This document shows, piece by piece, positions 1-10,949 of a DNA stretch of 64,000 bases. The translations under genes and the position numbers were made by a program. Positions within the stretch are counted from its first letter, which is position 1. The number at the start of each line of letters is the position of its first letter. Source of the DNA: Atkinsonella hypoxylon (lineage: Eukaryota > Ascomycota > Sordariomycetes > Hypocreales > Clavicipitaceae); the NCBI GenBank assembly GCA_000729835.1, contig JFHB01000061.1, positions 62,001 to 126,000 on the forward strand, written 5' to 3'. The notes beneath the pieces are model-generated. The model was not told the DNA's origin, searched no databases, and was given only the letters and a program-made list of their open reading frames with translations.

Positions 1-59
1 TCTTCGTGGCCCGAATATTGACTGGGGTTCTTTGGACTGAACACTTCTTCATCGCTCAT
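1..59 (-). CDS. 5' end of an unidentified gene running off the left edge (partial)
   Basis: Reading leftwards from an ATG at 59, the frame is open to the window edge and gives MSDEEVFSPKNPSQYSGHE, an acidic, polar start. The context just before the ATG is A-rich (GGAGGAAAT). It lies in tandem with, and 160 bp downstream of, the JmjC gene on the same strand. Only 19 codons are visible, so no family can be named. A CTAG-like acceptor further upstream means it could also be an internal exon. Confidence 0.35.
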   Translation of the reverse strand, partial: MSDEEVFSPKNPSQYSGHE

Positions 60-219
60 ATTTCCTCCAAAGGTAGGCTCAGCTAAATCTTCTCGATGCT
101 ATAACGTGGGTGAGGTTCATAAATTGCTCCATATATATAAATCGTGTCGTCAGAAGGAGGACAACATGCGAAAAATCAGGGGTATCAGTTGTGTGTACAT
201 TTACGTTCCAGAGTTCAGC

Positions 220-1245
220 TCACCTAAACCACCAATTGACAGAACCATTCAGTTTCCCATTTGTTCCTACACTCTTCACAGAGTGCCACCAACCTTCTGG
301 GATGAACAGGGCGTCACCAGCCTCCAGCTCAGCCTCGTACATGTCATCTGGTGGTGACTCATTCTGCCATATCGCATCGTGCAAAACCCGTCTTTCTTCT
401 CCTTCCATCATATGGGCGGTTCTGATACGGCTGTTGCCCTGCTGTTGGATCTTAACTTGAACTTCATAGAACAGCCTGTCGCCTGTGGATGGTGGTAGAA
501 GCCTTACAGCTTTTCGACTCCACAGTTGGCAAAACAAGTTTGGATTTGGATCCCTATGCAACGGTGTGTACGTAGGCTCAGTGCCTAACCATATTGAGGA
601 GCTATATATGTCACCTTTACCCGCTTGCGTTACAAGCTCAGGTACCGGTAAATCACCTCGCAATGGATCAGGCAGATCTGGAAGAGCCGCCTGCGCAATG
701 TACAATTGCAGCGGATTAGTGACGGCTACATCTCTAGCACTGTTGTATTCTAGCGCCTTTATGAGTAGCCTCAAGGGAGCATATAACCGGAAGAATTCGT
801 GGTTTGTGTCCTCGGCAACGGCTGCCTGTATAATCCCAGCGATAAACTGGTCTGTCAGTTCTGAACTAGCCATCAGGAAATCGCGGAAGCGTGACAGCGC
901 ATTCTGACCCCCCCGAGGTTTGATAAGTTCATAAGGGAATGGCCATTCTTGGAAATTTTCCACGATTGATGCGGTAAATGGCATTGACGGCCCGTCGTCG
1001 GTGATTCTGCTGAACCATGTGTTCATGGCTGGCAGATAAGTTGTTGGGGAGCCTGCATCTTTGAGAAACAAAATGGGTTTTTGCGGTACGAGGGCCTTCT
1101 GCTGGAATGCCTGTATATCTGGATATCCCCCTGAAGATGGTTTTGCAGCATCAATCGAGAGCAGAGATACCGCCCTCACTCGGCTGGTCGGGACCCTGCG
1201 AACCCATTGTCTCACTTTTGCGCTCGGCAACAACGTCCTCTTCAT
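220..1245 (-). CDS. JmjC/cupin-8 domain protein (putative 2-oxoglutarate/Fe(II) dioxygenase)
   Basis: A single exon encodes 341 aa. The C-terminal half is a cupin-8/JmjC fold. The HxD iron ligand pair is seen at H230-R-D232 in TPLHRDPNPN, and the distal histidine is H321 in the sequence IPEGWWHSVKS that typifies FIH/JMJD5-like enzymes. The family hydroxylates or demethylates protein side chains using 2-oxoglutarate and oxygen; the substrate here is unknown. The N-terminus is basic (RTLLPSAKVRQWVRRVPTSR) and could be a mitochondrial or nuclear targeting segment (inference). The length suits small JmjC-only proteins, and the ATG at 1245 is the first in frame. It shares a 774-bp divergent promoter with casein kinase II beta. 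Confidence 0.85.
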   Translation of the reverse strand: MKRTLLPSAKVRQWVRRVPTSRVRAVSLLSIDAAKPSSGGYPDIQAFQQKALVPQKPILFLKDAGSPTTYLPAMNTWFSRITDDGPSMPFTASIVENFQEWPFPYELIKPRGGQNALSRFRDFLMASSELTDQFIAGIIQAAVAEDTNHEFFRLYAPLRLLIKALEYNSARDVAVTNPLQLYIAQAALPDLPDPLRGDLPVPELVTQAGKGDIYSSSIWLGTEPTYTPLHRDPNPNLFCQLWSRKAVRLLPPSTGDRLFYEVQVKIQQQGNSRIRTAHMMEGEERRVLHDAIWQNESPPDDMYEAELEAGDALFIPEGWWHSVKSVGTNGKLNGSVNWWFR

Positions 1246-2019
1246 AATGTGAACCAGACTTAAATGGGGGGGAGGTGCTGCTCACCCAAGGGAAAATTTT
1301 ATCGTACGTCTTGTCAAAAGAGGGCGCAAGACACGGCAGGGAGAAGAAATGGAAGATGCTGCCAGCCCGAATCATGCAAGGAGCTCGGAAGCGGCAAAAC
1401 CTGGCACCGTGCTTGCAACCAGTCCTCGTGCTCGTAGCCTTGCAGCCCAGTTCCCGCAGTCCAGCCACACCACCAGCCACTGGCTCCGTGTCTGTCTTGA
1501 GTTTCTGGTGTGGCAACTGGCCAACAGGACAGGACAACCGGACAACCGGACAACCTGGCAACCCTGGCAACCTCCATCCATCCCACCCCCACAACTCGCT
1601 CGAACTAATAGGCGCACGCACCACAGAGTATGGAGGTAGTTTTATCAAATCGAATCACAAGCTCCTCCAGTCATTGCGCCCGCAGATCCAAAGCCGCAGT
1701 ATCAAAGCAGTCTTAGCCGTTACTGCTCAGACCCAAGGATCGACAGCTCTGCACCGCGGCCCTCGATATCGCGACGTCTCTGCGCTCCCAACCCGATCGT
1801 CTTGTCAACCACGCCTTCGTTCGCGGCATCTGCGGTCTGCGGGCACGCGTGCCGCCTTGAAACCCCGCCTTCCATCCTGACCAGCTTTGCGGCCTATTAT
1901 CGATATCTTTCTGCTGTGCTGCCCCTCTGCGACGCGTACATCATATCTCCGCCAAGACTCACATCCCGCGTCAGGGAGTTGGCGACAACGACGAGCCGCT
2001 TGGCCGTCTTATCATCGTC
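1246..2019. promoter_or_regulatory. Divergent promoter region between JmjC gene and casein kinase II beta
   Basis: The 774 bp hold no supported coding sequence. The region is C-rich and has short direct repeats (GGACAACCGGACAACCGGACAACC near 1533-1556, broken up by a CCTGG/CCAACAGG context). A pyrimidine-rich stretch before 2020 fits the long 5' leader common in fungal genes. Overlapping open frames here are low-complexity shadows. Confidence 0.5.
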
Positions 2020-3158
2020 ATGTCTTCAGATTCGGGCTCTCCAGAATCCTGGATCTCAAGCTTCTGCGCTCTCTTGGGTCACGAGTACTTCGCCGAAGTG
2101 TCAGAAGAGTTCATTGAGGACGATTTCAACCTGACGGGTCTTCAGACTCAGGTTGCCATGTACAAAGAGGCATTAGAGGTACGTTTTTGTTTGTTTGTTA
2201 CAGCTTGACTTGTCGCGAGCCCATTCTTTTTGTCATCTACCTTTTTTCTTTGCTAACCTTCGCTGCTCATTTTTTGGCTTCTTCACAGATGATTTTAGAC
2301 GTAGAACCTGAAGATGATGACGACGAGGACGAGGAAGATGAAGAAGATGAAAATGAGTCTGGCTTGGGAGACGGTCAAGAGCGGATAAGCGGCCGTCCCA
2401 GAGAGCGGAGACACCACAGCAGAATGGCCAGTGATCTGTCCGTTATTGAATCATCTGCGGAGATGCTGTACGGTCTTATTCATCAACGTTTCATATGCTC
2501 ACGCGCTGGCATACAACAAATGAGCGAAAAATACGAGTTGGGTCATTTCGGCTGCTGTCCGCGGACGAATTGCGAACAGGCCAGGACGCTGCCTGTAGGC
2601 TTGTCAGACATACCCGGCGAAGACACAGTCAAGCTTTTTTGTCCGTCGTGCTTGGACGTCTACGTCCCCCCCAACAGCCGATTTCAGACTGTCGATGGAG
2701 CCTTCTTTGGCCGCACCTTTGGCGCACTTTTTCTTCTCACCTTCCCCGAATATGACCTGACCAGACGTGGGGCCGATGTATTGTCCAGCACCACATCGCG
2801 AGTAATGGAGGACGAACCCATTGTGAACGGCATGTACGCTAAGAACATTGCACCCGGTCTGGGTCCCGGTCGCATTTATCAACCCAGAATCTACGGCTTC
2901 AGAGTTTCGGAGCGTGCTCGTTCTGGGCCTCGTATGCGATGGCTGCGAGATCGACCAAGTGACGTTAACGATCTGGATGAGGCCCGTCTATATGCGGGAC
3001 AAGCGGCCGAATTTGAAGATGACGACGAGTCCATGAACATGGATGGACGGGTCATGGTTCGTCGACGACCTCCCGGCAACGCCCGTTTTCGCCAACGACG
3101 ACACCGAAATGGCAGCCCGATGGCTCTGTCGACGAACGGTGCTAAATCTGAGCTGTAG
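2020..3158 (+). CDS. CKB1: Casein kinase II regulatory beta subunit
   Basis: There are two exons, 2020-2178 and 2289-3158, with an intron of GTACGT...CACAG, giving 342 aa. This is the regulatory dimer of the CK2 holoenzyme, which sets substrate choice of the alpha kinase. The start SWISSFCALLGHEYFAEV, the core SSAEMLYGLIHQRF and the zinc finger are classic. The four zinc cysteines C143, C148, C171 and C174 have the family spacing (5, 23, 3). After DVEPE the acidic groove is expanded to a run of about 18 Asp/Glu residues followed by a basic insert (GRPRERRHH), longer than in animal CK2 beta. The C-terminal tail is Arg-rich and also extended. Whether this is CKB1 or CKB2 type is uncertain; the acidic loop favours CKB1. 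Confidence 0.93.
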
Positions 3159-4089
3159 GGCGTAAGCCACCGCTGCATAATCACCAACAACCATGAGGAC
3201 GACTTTTTCAGTGCAAATGACGGGCTAAGTGAATGGGCATTCTCGCGATCGAGGCTTGCCATGTTCCTGTTCCCCGCCGCTGTCCCGCCTCCTTCATCAA
3301 GCCATCGGATATTTTGTCCCTGACTCCACACGATGAGGCATGAGTCCACCATCGACTCGTTAGAGCCAGTGTCTGCGAACATGATCATCCACGCCTCTGA
3401 CCCGATGGATGGTTCCCTCGCTTTCCCCGAGCACCCAAACAAGGAAAAAAAAAAAAAAAAAAAGCAACGTCCATTTCCCCTCATGGCATCTGCATAGAAG
3501 GCATCGGAGATTCAGTCAATCCATGCCCGCCTCGTGCAGAGACAATTCAAATCCACGTCGTTCCTTTTGTCTTCTTGTTCTATTAAGCACAACATGTCTT
3601 GTTAAGAACTAGCATTTACGCCAGAGAAAAAGAGTATTTGTCCCTTCTTTTCATCGTACGCCGCGGGTCATCGACCTGTTGCATTCACTGTATGAAGAAC
3701 AGATCTTGAAGATGCTCGGAACTGGGTGGTTTGAATAGTTTGGTTGTCAGAGGATGATTGCTTATGAGTGAGCGACAGACCGTGCGTGAAGCGAAATGGG
3801 TCCCTTGAGCGAACGGTCAGATTTTTGCATCTACTTTATTCATTACTAAATATAACCATTTATGTTCATGATTCAAACAATGGCAGGGCCTGTGCTTGCT
3901 CATTGCCTTTTTTTTTTTTTTTTTTTTTTTTGTAACACCTTGTCGTGTTCTTAGTAGTCAAGCGCATCACGAGCACATGAGCGGGAATATCAATAACCAC
4001 GATATAAAGCTACGATATTTTTGCACTTGTGATCAGATGCAATTCAGTGTCAAAAGCTTTATTAAATATACCATGTAGCCTAGCCCCCT
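3159..4089. other. Convergent intergenic region, casein kinase II beta / PAN2
   Basis: This is the 3' flank of two genes facing each other. It has an A-homopolymer near 3448-3463 and a T-homopolymer near 3908-3931. No coding sequence is supported. Expected to hold both 3' UTRs. Confidence 0.6.
4058..4063 (-). terminator. AATAAA-like polyadenylation signal of PAN2
   Basis: On the minus strand AATAAA occurs about 27 nt beyond the PAN2 stop codon, inside an AT-rich 3' flank. Fungal poly(A) signals are degenerate, so this is suggestive only. Confidence 0.35.
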
Positions 4090-7000
4090 TCAACGCAACG
4101 GCGACCCCTTGCCCGGCGTCCAACTCGCCCCTCCGAAACCACTCCCCGGCGCAATGCCAATCATCTTCCGGACAGGCGTACTCGGCCCTCCTGCTGCAGC
4201 GCCCGCATCCACCGGCAAAGGCGGCGTATCCATCCTCTGCACCTCGCTCTCATCCCGTCTGGGCGGCTTGAAATTGACGTCTCGTCCTGCGCGATAGATG
4301 TCCTGCAACATCGTCTCCAGAATGCCTGCGTCTTCAAACTCGAGATACTTTCTGTACAACTTCAATGCTGTTCTTGAATCCTCAATCGAGTCGTGCGTCT
4401 CTAGCTGGATGTCTTCTTTGAGGAGATACCATGCTAAAAACGCCAAGGAGAGCTTACGCAGTCTGGACTTGAGGAAGAATAGATCGATCGTGTCGATGAT
4501 TTGCGACTTGGGCACGTGGATGTTGATAACGCGGAAATCTTGTTTGAGACCGTGGCCTAGGAATTTGCAGCCGAGGTTGAGCAGGACCCAGAGTTTCTTG
4601 TAGGCCATTTTGAGCGGGAGGAGACTGTGTTTGGACAGCCGCGGGTCGAGGTCCTCTTGGGTAATGCCGGAGTAGGAGGTGAGGTAGTCGACGATGGGTT
4701 CTTGAATGGCAATGTAGTCGTCTATGAAGGGAAGGCCCTCATTTTCACCTTGGCCTCTGACGACTGAAGCGCGGGCTAGGGCGTAGACAATGGGCCGGAT
4801 TGTCTCTCGCTCGCCGTCAGAGTTCATTTCAATCTCGGGTTGACGAATGGCCACGAATTCTGTATCCAATGCTATGATGGTGCCCGGGCCGGGTCGTTCT
4901 GTCTTCGGATTGAGAATTTGATACGTCTTGTTTTGTGAGTTGGGATTGGGGCTAGAAGTGAAACATGTCAGCACGAATTGACTTTGGTGCAATAGAAAGT
5001 GCATGGTGCGGATGAAATACATACTAGAAGTCATAGTATAGTATGGAAGTATCCAAGTGTTCTTTCCAGCTGGTATCGATCCTGTTGTTCTCCGCCTTTA
5101 ATTGGAATGCAACAACTGAAGGAACTTTCCACGACGTATTGAACGTAAGTGCTTCTTCCGTGCTGACAGATCGCACCAGGAAGTCATTGAATAAGTGCCA
5201 TTGACTCTGCCCGGGAGCTTCTGGTTCTGCATGTGCAACTGTTCCTGATGTCAGCAACTCGTGACGTATCACCGAATTTCACATGGTACGTACCGTTGAC
5301 CATGCACACGAGATGAGGTTTCTGTGTCTGGCCATTTTCGATATTAATCGCCATTCCAATCAGAGAGTAAACGGTAATATTGTGAATGCCTCGCTGCAAG
5401 TGAAGCTTCAGGTCCTCGCCTTCGTAGCAAAAGAATTGGCCTTGTTCAACAATGATGCCAATCTCCTCCGGCAGCCAGCCGGGGGTGGACCACAACATGC
5501 GATGCTCATGACTTGTGATGGCTGTGTTGAGCATCAACACTGCCGGTATGTTATGGATGGTCTTTCTCGTGGCTATGGTCTGGTAGCGCTGGCATCGACT
5601 ACACCAACCCTTAGAAGTGGTCTCTCTTTCAACGCTGCCCTTAAGAATTTGAGAGAAAGTAATTCTAGGCGCCTTAGCATTGCGACCAGAAGGTTTCTAC
5701 ATAGTTCAAAGAAGTCAATGAGGTGTAATCGCACAACAGCGCTGGTTGAATTGACATACAAATGGCGGATAAAGTAGGTCATTCACAAATGTAGACCCCG
5801 GTCTGGTATATTCGCTCCTGCAATTCATGCACCGGATTGAACTTGTGGCCGACGTAGCAAGGATCTTCACCAAAGAAACGTCAGTTTCTGCAATGGCCAG
5901 ATGACTCAATATATGAATGCATACCTGTTCCATAGTAGATGATTCTGGCGACATGCTTTTGTAATCAGACACGATTTTGTCCAAGAAGAATCGAGTAAGT
6001 CCCTGAAGCATGACATTCAATGATGAGCCGTGAGGGTCTTCTTCAAGAAGGCCAAGAGGTCCAGCTTTTGTGAAGATTAGTGCAAGGCTTCGCTCACAAA
6101 ATGGAACAAAAGGCAGAAAATTTACCTTGAGGGTGACTGCTCAAGGTCTTGAGCAAATTTGTCGCCTGGCAAATGGACCCGTCCGCCTTTTGAAGCATGT
6201 CGAAAAGAAATCCAAGCTCACATAGCAAGCACATTTCACTAATACAAGCCGTAGCTGCATGTTGAAGGGCTAGATTTCGGGTAAGTGGTGTATAGTGCAT
6301 GATCTGCAGTAGCGAGTTGGCGTAAGAATTGGAAATATGAATTTCCAAACCCGAATAACGAGTCTTGTTGTAGTAACCAAAGTCAAAGTCATCCACGCCG
6401 AATTTGCTGTATTTGATTTCAACATTGCGGTACATCATGGGGACGTCCGATTTCTTGCTTTCAACCTCATTATCACCAACAGAGCTGGAAAGATCATCAG
6501 CTTTATCGTCTGAACCTCTCGAGTCTGATGTGGCAACCTCGCGTGCCTTTTCGCTCAGAAACTTGGGTGCCTTGAGCCCCGAATTGGCACCTCTATGGCT
6601 TTTTCGTGTATCTTCTGCTTGATTTCTGCGCAATCCGCGTGTATTCCGACCATAAAGTCCAAACTCGGTAGGTTTGAGGCCGGCAAGGAACTGAGGATCA
6701 AACCTGACAGGAGGAGCGCCAATGTCCGATACGAAGTCCGGCCATGCAGACGCTAGAGTCTCTCTGTAGTGTGGTAACCCAACAGAGTTCAAAGGTCTAT
6801 ACGGCAAGAAGTTCAGTGACTGTCGGAGTGATGTTCGGGGTCAAATGTTCGAACTTACGTGTCTGGTCCCCATTCAAGCCGTGGAGTATGTTCATCTGGA
6901 CTTGCGAACTCTATTGGGCTCGCAAGGTCTACAAAGTGCAGCTTTGACGGTGATCCCCAGAGATGTATGTAACAATCTGCGTCCGTCAATGCGATGGCCT

Positions 7001-8204
7001 CACCAGACGGTGCAAATTCGAACATGCTGAGGTAAGTTATGATATTCGCTTGTCGCACATTGCTTGTGTTGGGATTCATCAGATCAACCACATGCATTTG
7101 ACCAGATTGAGAGACAACAATGCTGGTGGTTAACATCCTCGGGTGCATCCGGACGTAAGCAGCGCCAGCAGGAAATGGGATTGGTGGCATGGATGACATC
7201 TTTTTGATATCAAAAACGTTGAGGAATGGATCCAGCATATAGGTTTGACCTTGTCGAAGAGAATACCCACAAGTGACGATAAAGTCGTGTTGAGCATCCA
7301 TGTCGTTGATCAATGCTGAATGCGCAGTCCAAGACTTGACGACTGTGAACGATATCGGGTCTAAGAGGTTCACAATACCACTTTTTGCTGCAGCACATAT
7401 ATAACGTCCTCGTTTCATGATGGAATATTGGTGCTCGGTTGCGATCTGGGATGCCTGTGTCAGTGGTGCTTGGTGCGCGAGGACATGACAAGACGTGAAC
7501 AAACCTGCTTCACGACCTCGCCCTTAACAAGATCAATGACTAGCATTGTGTCTTGTAACCCCGCGACAATAATTTCTGAAGTTCCCTTGGAAGTGAAACT
7601 CATGCACCGCAACTCTTTCATATCCTCGTGTCTTCGCGGGGCGCAAATCGTTAGCTTCATCAGAACCCCTAGAGTAGACCTGGGGATTGGTTGCTCTACC
7701 TAATGTGCCACAATGGCGGCCCTCTTCTGTGCGCCATGTGAACGTCTTTCGAGCCCAAAACTATGACACCTTTCTCGTTGACCAATATCTGTCGAACCGG
7801 CCCTTCGGCAGTCAGGTGCGCCTTGAACGAAGTGTATCGTTGCAACTCGGTGCTAAGGAATGCAGTCACACGGCCCTTTGTACGCTTTGTCAGAACTTTC
7901 TTGCAATCGCATGTCTGTCGCGTTTCTGGTTCCTACATAATCATTGCCAGTCCATAGAAGCTCTTGAGAGGTGTCAAATGTCATAGTCGTTACCGGCGTA
8001 GGCATCGCGTGGACGCCTGGAGGCGGGAACGGAATGCGGGCGACCTGTGAGTTTCAGCTATTAGAAGATTGTCGACGCTGAAGGTGACTTTCAAAGAGTT
8101 CATCGCCGCCTCGGCGATCAAGGCGAATCGGGAGCCTCAAGGATGGGCGCTGGCAGCGAGCTTCAGGCTGACCTGTTACTGACTTCATCCCAGTCGCCGT
8201 CCAT
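4090..8204 (-). CDS. PAN2: PAN2, catalytic subunit of the Pan2-Pan3 poly(A) deadenylase
   Basis: Eleven exons can be phased: 8204-8184, 8044-7937, 7875-7700, 7631-7505, 7445-6859, 6796-6126, 6064-5925, 5864-5760, 5672-5294, 5238-5025 and 4951-4090, giving 1129 aa. The start MDGDWDEVARIPFPPPG is the family start. Domain order is N-terminal WD40 (about 20-340), a linker that binds Pan3, a UCH-like inactive ubiquitin hydrolase fold with zinc-type CxxC pairs (RCMNC, WCSRC), and a C-terminal DEDD RNase D-type exonuclease. Its acidic residues appear as D872 and E874 (LDTEF), D981 (LKQDF) and D1034, with H1029. It trims mRNA poly(A) tails in the cytoplasm. The first exon has only seven codons; its donor GTCAGT is less usual but is the only one that keeps the conserved frame. 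The gene is the most intron-rich in the window. Confidence 0.95.
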
Positions 8205-8917
8205 TATGACAGGCTTGTCATTCTCCGATTAAGCAATACATAGAAAAGAACCTGTCGTGGAAGTTTATAAAGGACGCAAGGGCGCCGCGACTGGTGCTGG
8301 GCACTTTGCGACGAGGCCAGGATATCCACGTTCTAGCCTTGTTTCTGGTTGTAATACGGTCTTGTCGACGTGCGCGTACGAGCTGGCCCGAAACCCAGCG
8401 TCGAGCTACCAGACGCATTTGGCGGGGCAGACGGGAGTTGACCGGAGTTGCACTTGAAGTTGTTGTTGCCCTTTGAGTTGCACACGGTCAGCCGTGGCCG
8501 TCTTCTATATGCGGAGTATGTATATGCCGCCCACGCGTGGTGATATGGCCTACCCTAAAGTCCAGCCAGCTTTCTTTTTCTCCCTTTGAAGGAGAATGCA
8601 TCGTTCCGCTCTCATACACGATCTGAGTAGTAATATGTCTCCTCCACCTATTCTCGCAAGATGTACTACAGTGGAAGCCAACGGTATTTGTGGTTGACGT
8701 CATTCAGTTCATTGTTCATTGTTCATTGCTCATTGCTCACCTTTGCTTTGTCCGTAGCCGACTGGAGATTGGAGCCCGAACACGGAATACTCAAAACGGG
8801 GTAAGCAGCTCCTGAACTGATGACGGTGGAATTGATTATTGATAATCACATATCACAAGAAAAGAAGAGAAGAGAAAAATGGAAAGGAACCAAACTTGAA
8901 ACAACACAGTCAACCTA
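8205..8917. promoter_or_regulatory. PAN2 upstream region and methyltransferase 3' flank
   Basis: The 713 bp contain no supported gene. Visible are a GCGGAGTATG motif at 8511, which is one of the dispersed CGGAGTA motifs, and a short tandem run of TTCATTG/CTCATTG at 8706-8738. AG-rich sequence at 8860-8880 lies at the 3' end of the methyltransferase. Confidence 0.5.
8706..8738. repeat. Short tandem repeat, TTCATTG/CTCATTG type (7 bp)
   Basis: Four to five copies of a 7-bp unit, two of them with T to C changes (TTCATTG then CTCATTG). It is non-coding. Confidence 0.7.
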
Positions 8918-9814
8918 TCAAGAAACCTGATACACGATGAAGCTGACTGGCTGTGCCTCCTCTCCCATCGCAAAAAGGCCTTGCACTATGTCGCCGGTAG
9001 ATTCAAATTCCACGGCCCACTTCGTGTTTGTCAAATTCCCAATCTCATCCCAGAGCCGTTGAAAGCTATCTTTGCCATGAAGATAGGATGATGTATTGCT
9101 CGTAGAGGTTACGCCCGCATTGGTAGAGCCAAGATGACGGCCGTAAATAAGAGCGTTTTTGGTGCCCTCTTTCAAGAAACCAACCAGCCGCCTGCCCATG
9201 TAAAGCTGCTGAGCCCGATTGAAAAGATGGAAGAAACTACCCGCGTATATAATGGTGACCTTGTGTAACAACTCGTCCAACCGTCTATCCTCACGATCCA
9301 GCATATCGCCAACGACAAATGTAGCGCCAATACTTTCTCGATCCTGAAATAGATCATATCCAATATCGATGAACCTTGGTTGTACATCGGTCCCAAACAG
9401 TTGGGACCCTTGTACGCCATCATACCGGAGCTGACGGAGGACTTGCCCAACACAGCAACCTAGGTCAAGGAAGGCATCATTAGATCCCGGTACCTTGAGC
9501 CTAAAGAGCACTTGCTGATAACAAGGATCATTTTGGTCAGTGAGGCGCAGAAACTTCCATCTCCCGACGCAAGGGAATCGTGATACTTTCCAAGCATCCT
9601 CGCGCTTGAGAGGCAAACGTAAGCCAAATCTTGCGCCCAAGTCTTTAAACTTATGCGTCATATACTCGGGACGAAAACATACCACTCGAAGCATGTGCTG
9701 GTCAATGGCGTCGGCGGGTATTTTACTGTAGTCCAATAGAAGGCGGCGAATCGGACCAACATCGTCGGGCAGGTCTGGGATGTAAGCCCAGTTTTGCAAA
9801 GCCATGATGTCCAT
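8918..9814 (-). CDS. Class I SAM-dependent methyltransferase (AusD-like fungal family)
   Basis: The protein has 298 aa counted from the ATG at 9814 (MDIMALQNW). The Rossmann SAM-binding motif I is FLDLGCCVGQ (residues 115-124) and the acidic residue ending strand 2 is D143 (LFGTD). The segments VVGDMLD and IIYAGSFFHLFNRAQQ match motifs II and III of a fungal methyltransferase family that includes enzymes of meroterpenoid pathways. That similarity is family knowledge; no pathway is implied here because the neighbours are housekeeping genes. The frame stays open upstream to 10048 through a 9-bp repeat array, but the length and the conserved start of the family favour 9814. The substrate is unknown. 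Confidence 0.8.
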   Translation of the reverse strand: MDIMALQNWAYIPDLPDDVGPIRRLLLDYSKIPADAIDQHMLRVVCFRPEYMTHKFKDLGARFGLRLPLKREDAWKVSRFPCVGRWKFLRLTDQNDPCYQQVLFRLKVPGSNDAFLDLGCCVGQVLRQLRYDGVQGSQLFGTDVQPRFIDIGYDLFQDRESIGATFVVGDMLDREDRRLDELLHKVTIIYAGSFFHLFNRAQQLYMGRRLVGFLKEGTKNALIYGRHLGSTNAGVTSTSNTSSYLHGKDSFQRLWDEIGNLTNTKWAVEFESTGDIVQGLFAMGEEAQPVSFIVYQVS

Positions 9815-10949
9815 ACTGAAACACAGTATAGGGTTAGTGAAGGAGAAGAATATTTTTATAAATCCGACTACATGTCTAATAGAGAAAATCAACTGTCTTG
9901 AACAGGTCAAACGGCTGGACAGAACAGTAAAGAAAGGGACGAGAAGGGAGCCAGTCGAGCCAGTCGAGCCAGTCGAGCCAGTCGAGCCAGTCGAGCCAGT
10001 CGAGCCAGTCGAGCCATGAAAGCCATGAAAGCCACGATCAGCACGCACACCAAATGCGCATATCGGAGCTTTGGGAACAGGTTGAATGACATTCGTTCAA
10101 TCCAGAGCGGCAGAAACAGCACCTTTTCAGTGTTGACGTCTTGGTCGAGGAGAGGTACGAAGTACTACTTGGGAAGCATGCTAGTCTAGGTAGTCGACTG
10201 CAGGTACCGTGCGCGAACCCTAGACTCCACCGACGTCACTGCATGTAAACGTCATGCAAGCAATCGCCCAGGGGGCCACTCCCATTGTTCGGATCCGTCG
10301 TGTTTGCCGAGAACACTTACCTGGTTGCTGATTCAGCGCCATTCCCTCCGCCGGCGGGCAGCTACGCGCCGATGATTTGCCGCAGAGCCTGAAAAAATTT
10401 CTTCCACCTGCGAGCGCAAATCCTCAGGGGGTCAAAAACCACCCACAAGCTGCCACGGCACCGAGTTCTTCCTATTCCGTAGAGCGCGCGCAACGGGGTC
10501 ATCGCATTTATCATCCTCCGATCCAGAAAACCTGTTGGAGCTGTAAGTTGTTCGCCATGTTGTGTACATTCTTGATTCTAGAACAGCGTACGAGCAACCG
10601 ACCACGGAAGTTGTCTCATTGCTGCTGCAGCAAACACGGCGTTGCAAATTGCACACCGTTGCTTCGTCGTGACGGAAGCTTGTCGATCGCGCGATCACGC
10701 TGACAATGCCTTCAGTTCACTTGGACGCGCCACGGGCCTGGTGCCTGGAACGAAGGTCGCTACGACAACGATATCTCCTTTCTCGGTGCATCTTCCGGAG
10801 TCAAATCAACAGTTGTCGACTCTTTGACGGTGAATAGTTTGATAATTCATGCTTGTGTAGTCGAACCACAACATTAGCCGGCCACCATCCCTGTTTTGAT
10901 CTTGCTGTAAACCTCTGTTGGCTATATAGGCCCTTGGTGTCGCATCAAT
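9815..10949. promoter_or_regulatory. Divergent region between methyltransferase and zinc-cluster regulator
   Basis: This 1135-bp shared upstream region carries a 9-bp tandem array (9950-10015) next to the methyltransferase side. No further gene is supported; the open frames at 10377-10703 have no recognisable features. Confidence 0.5.
9950..10033. repeat. 9-bp minisatellite GCCAGTCGA (about seven copies) plus ATGAAAGCC copies
   Basis: The unit GCCAGTCGA repeats without change from 9950 to about 10015, then two copies of ATGAAAGCC follow to 10033. Because 9 is a multiple of three, the minus-strand frame upstream of the methyltransferase stays open across it and would read Gly-Ser-Thr repeats. 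Confidence 0.9.

Noticed and set aside
1275..1880. 201-aa plus-strand frame between JmjC and casein kinase II beta
   Set aside because: Low-complexity Thr/Pro/Ser content with several overlapping frames on both strands; it lies in the divergent promoter and leader region.
9950..10033. Direct repeats considered as a CRISPR-like array
   Set aside because: The units are contiguous 9-mers without spacers, in a eukaryotic genome; it is a minisatellite.
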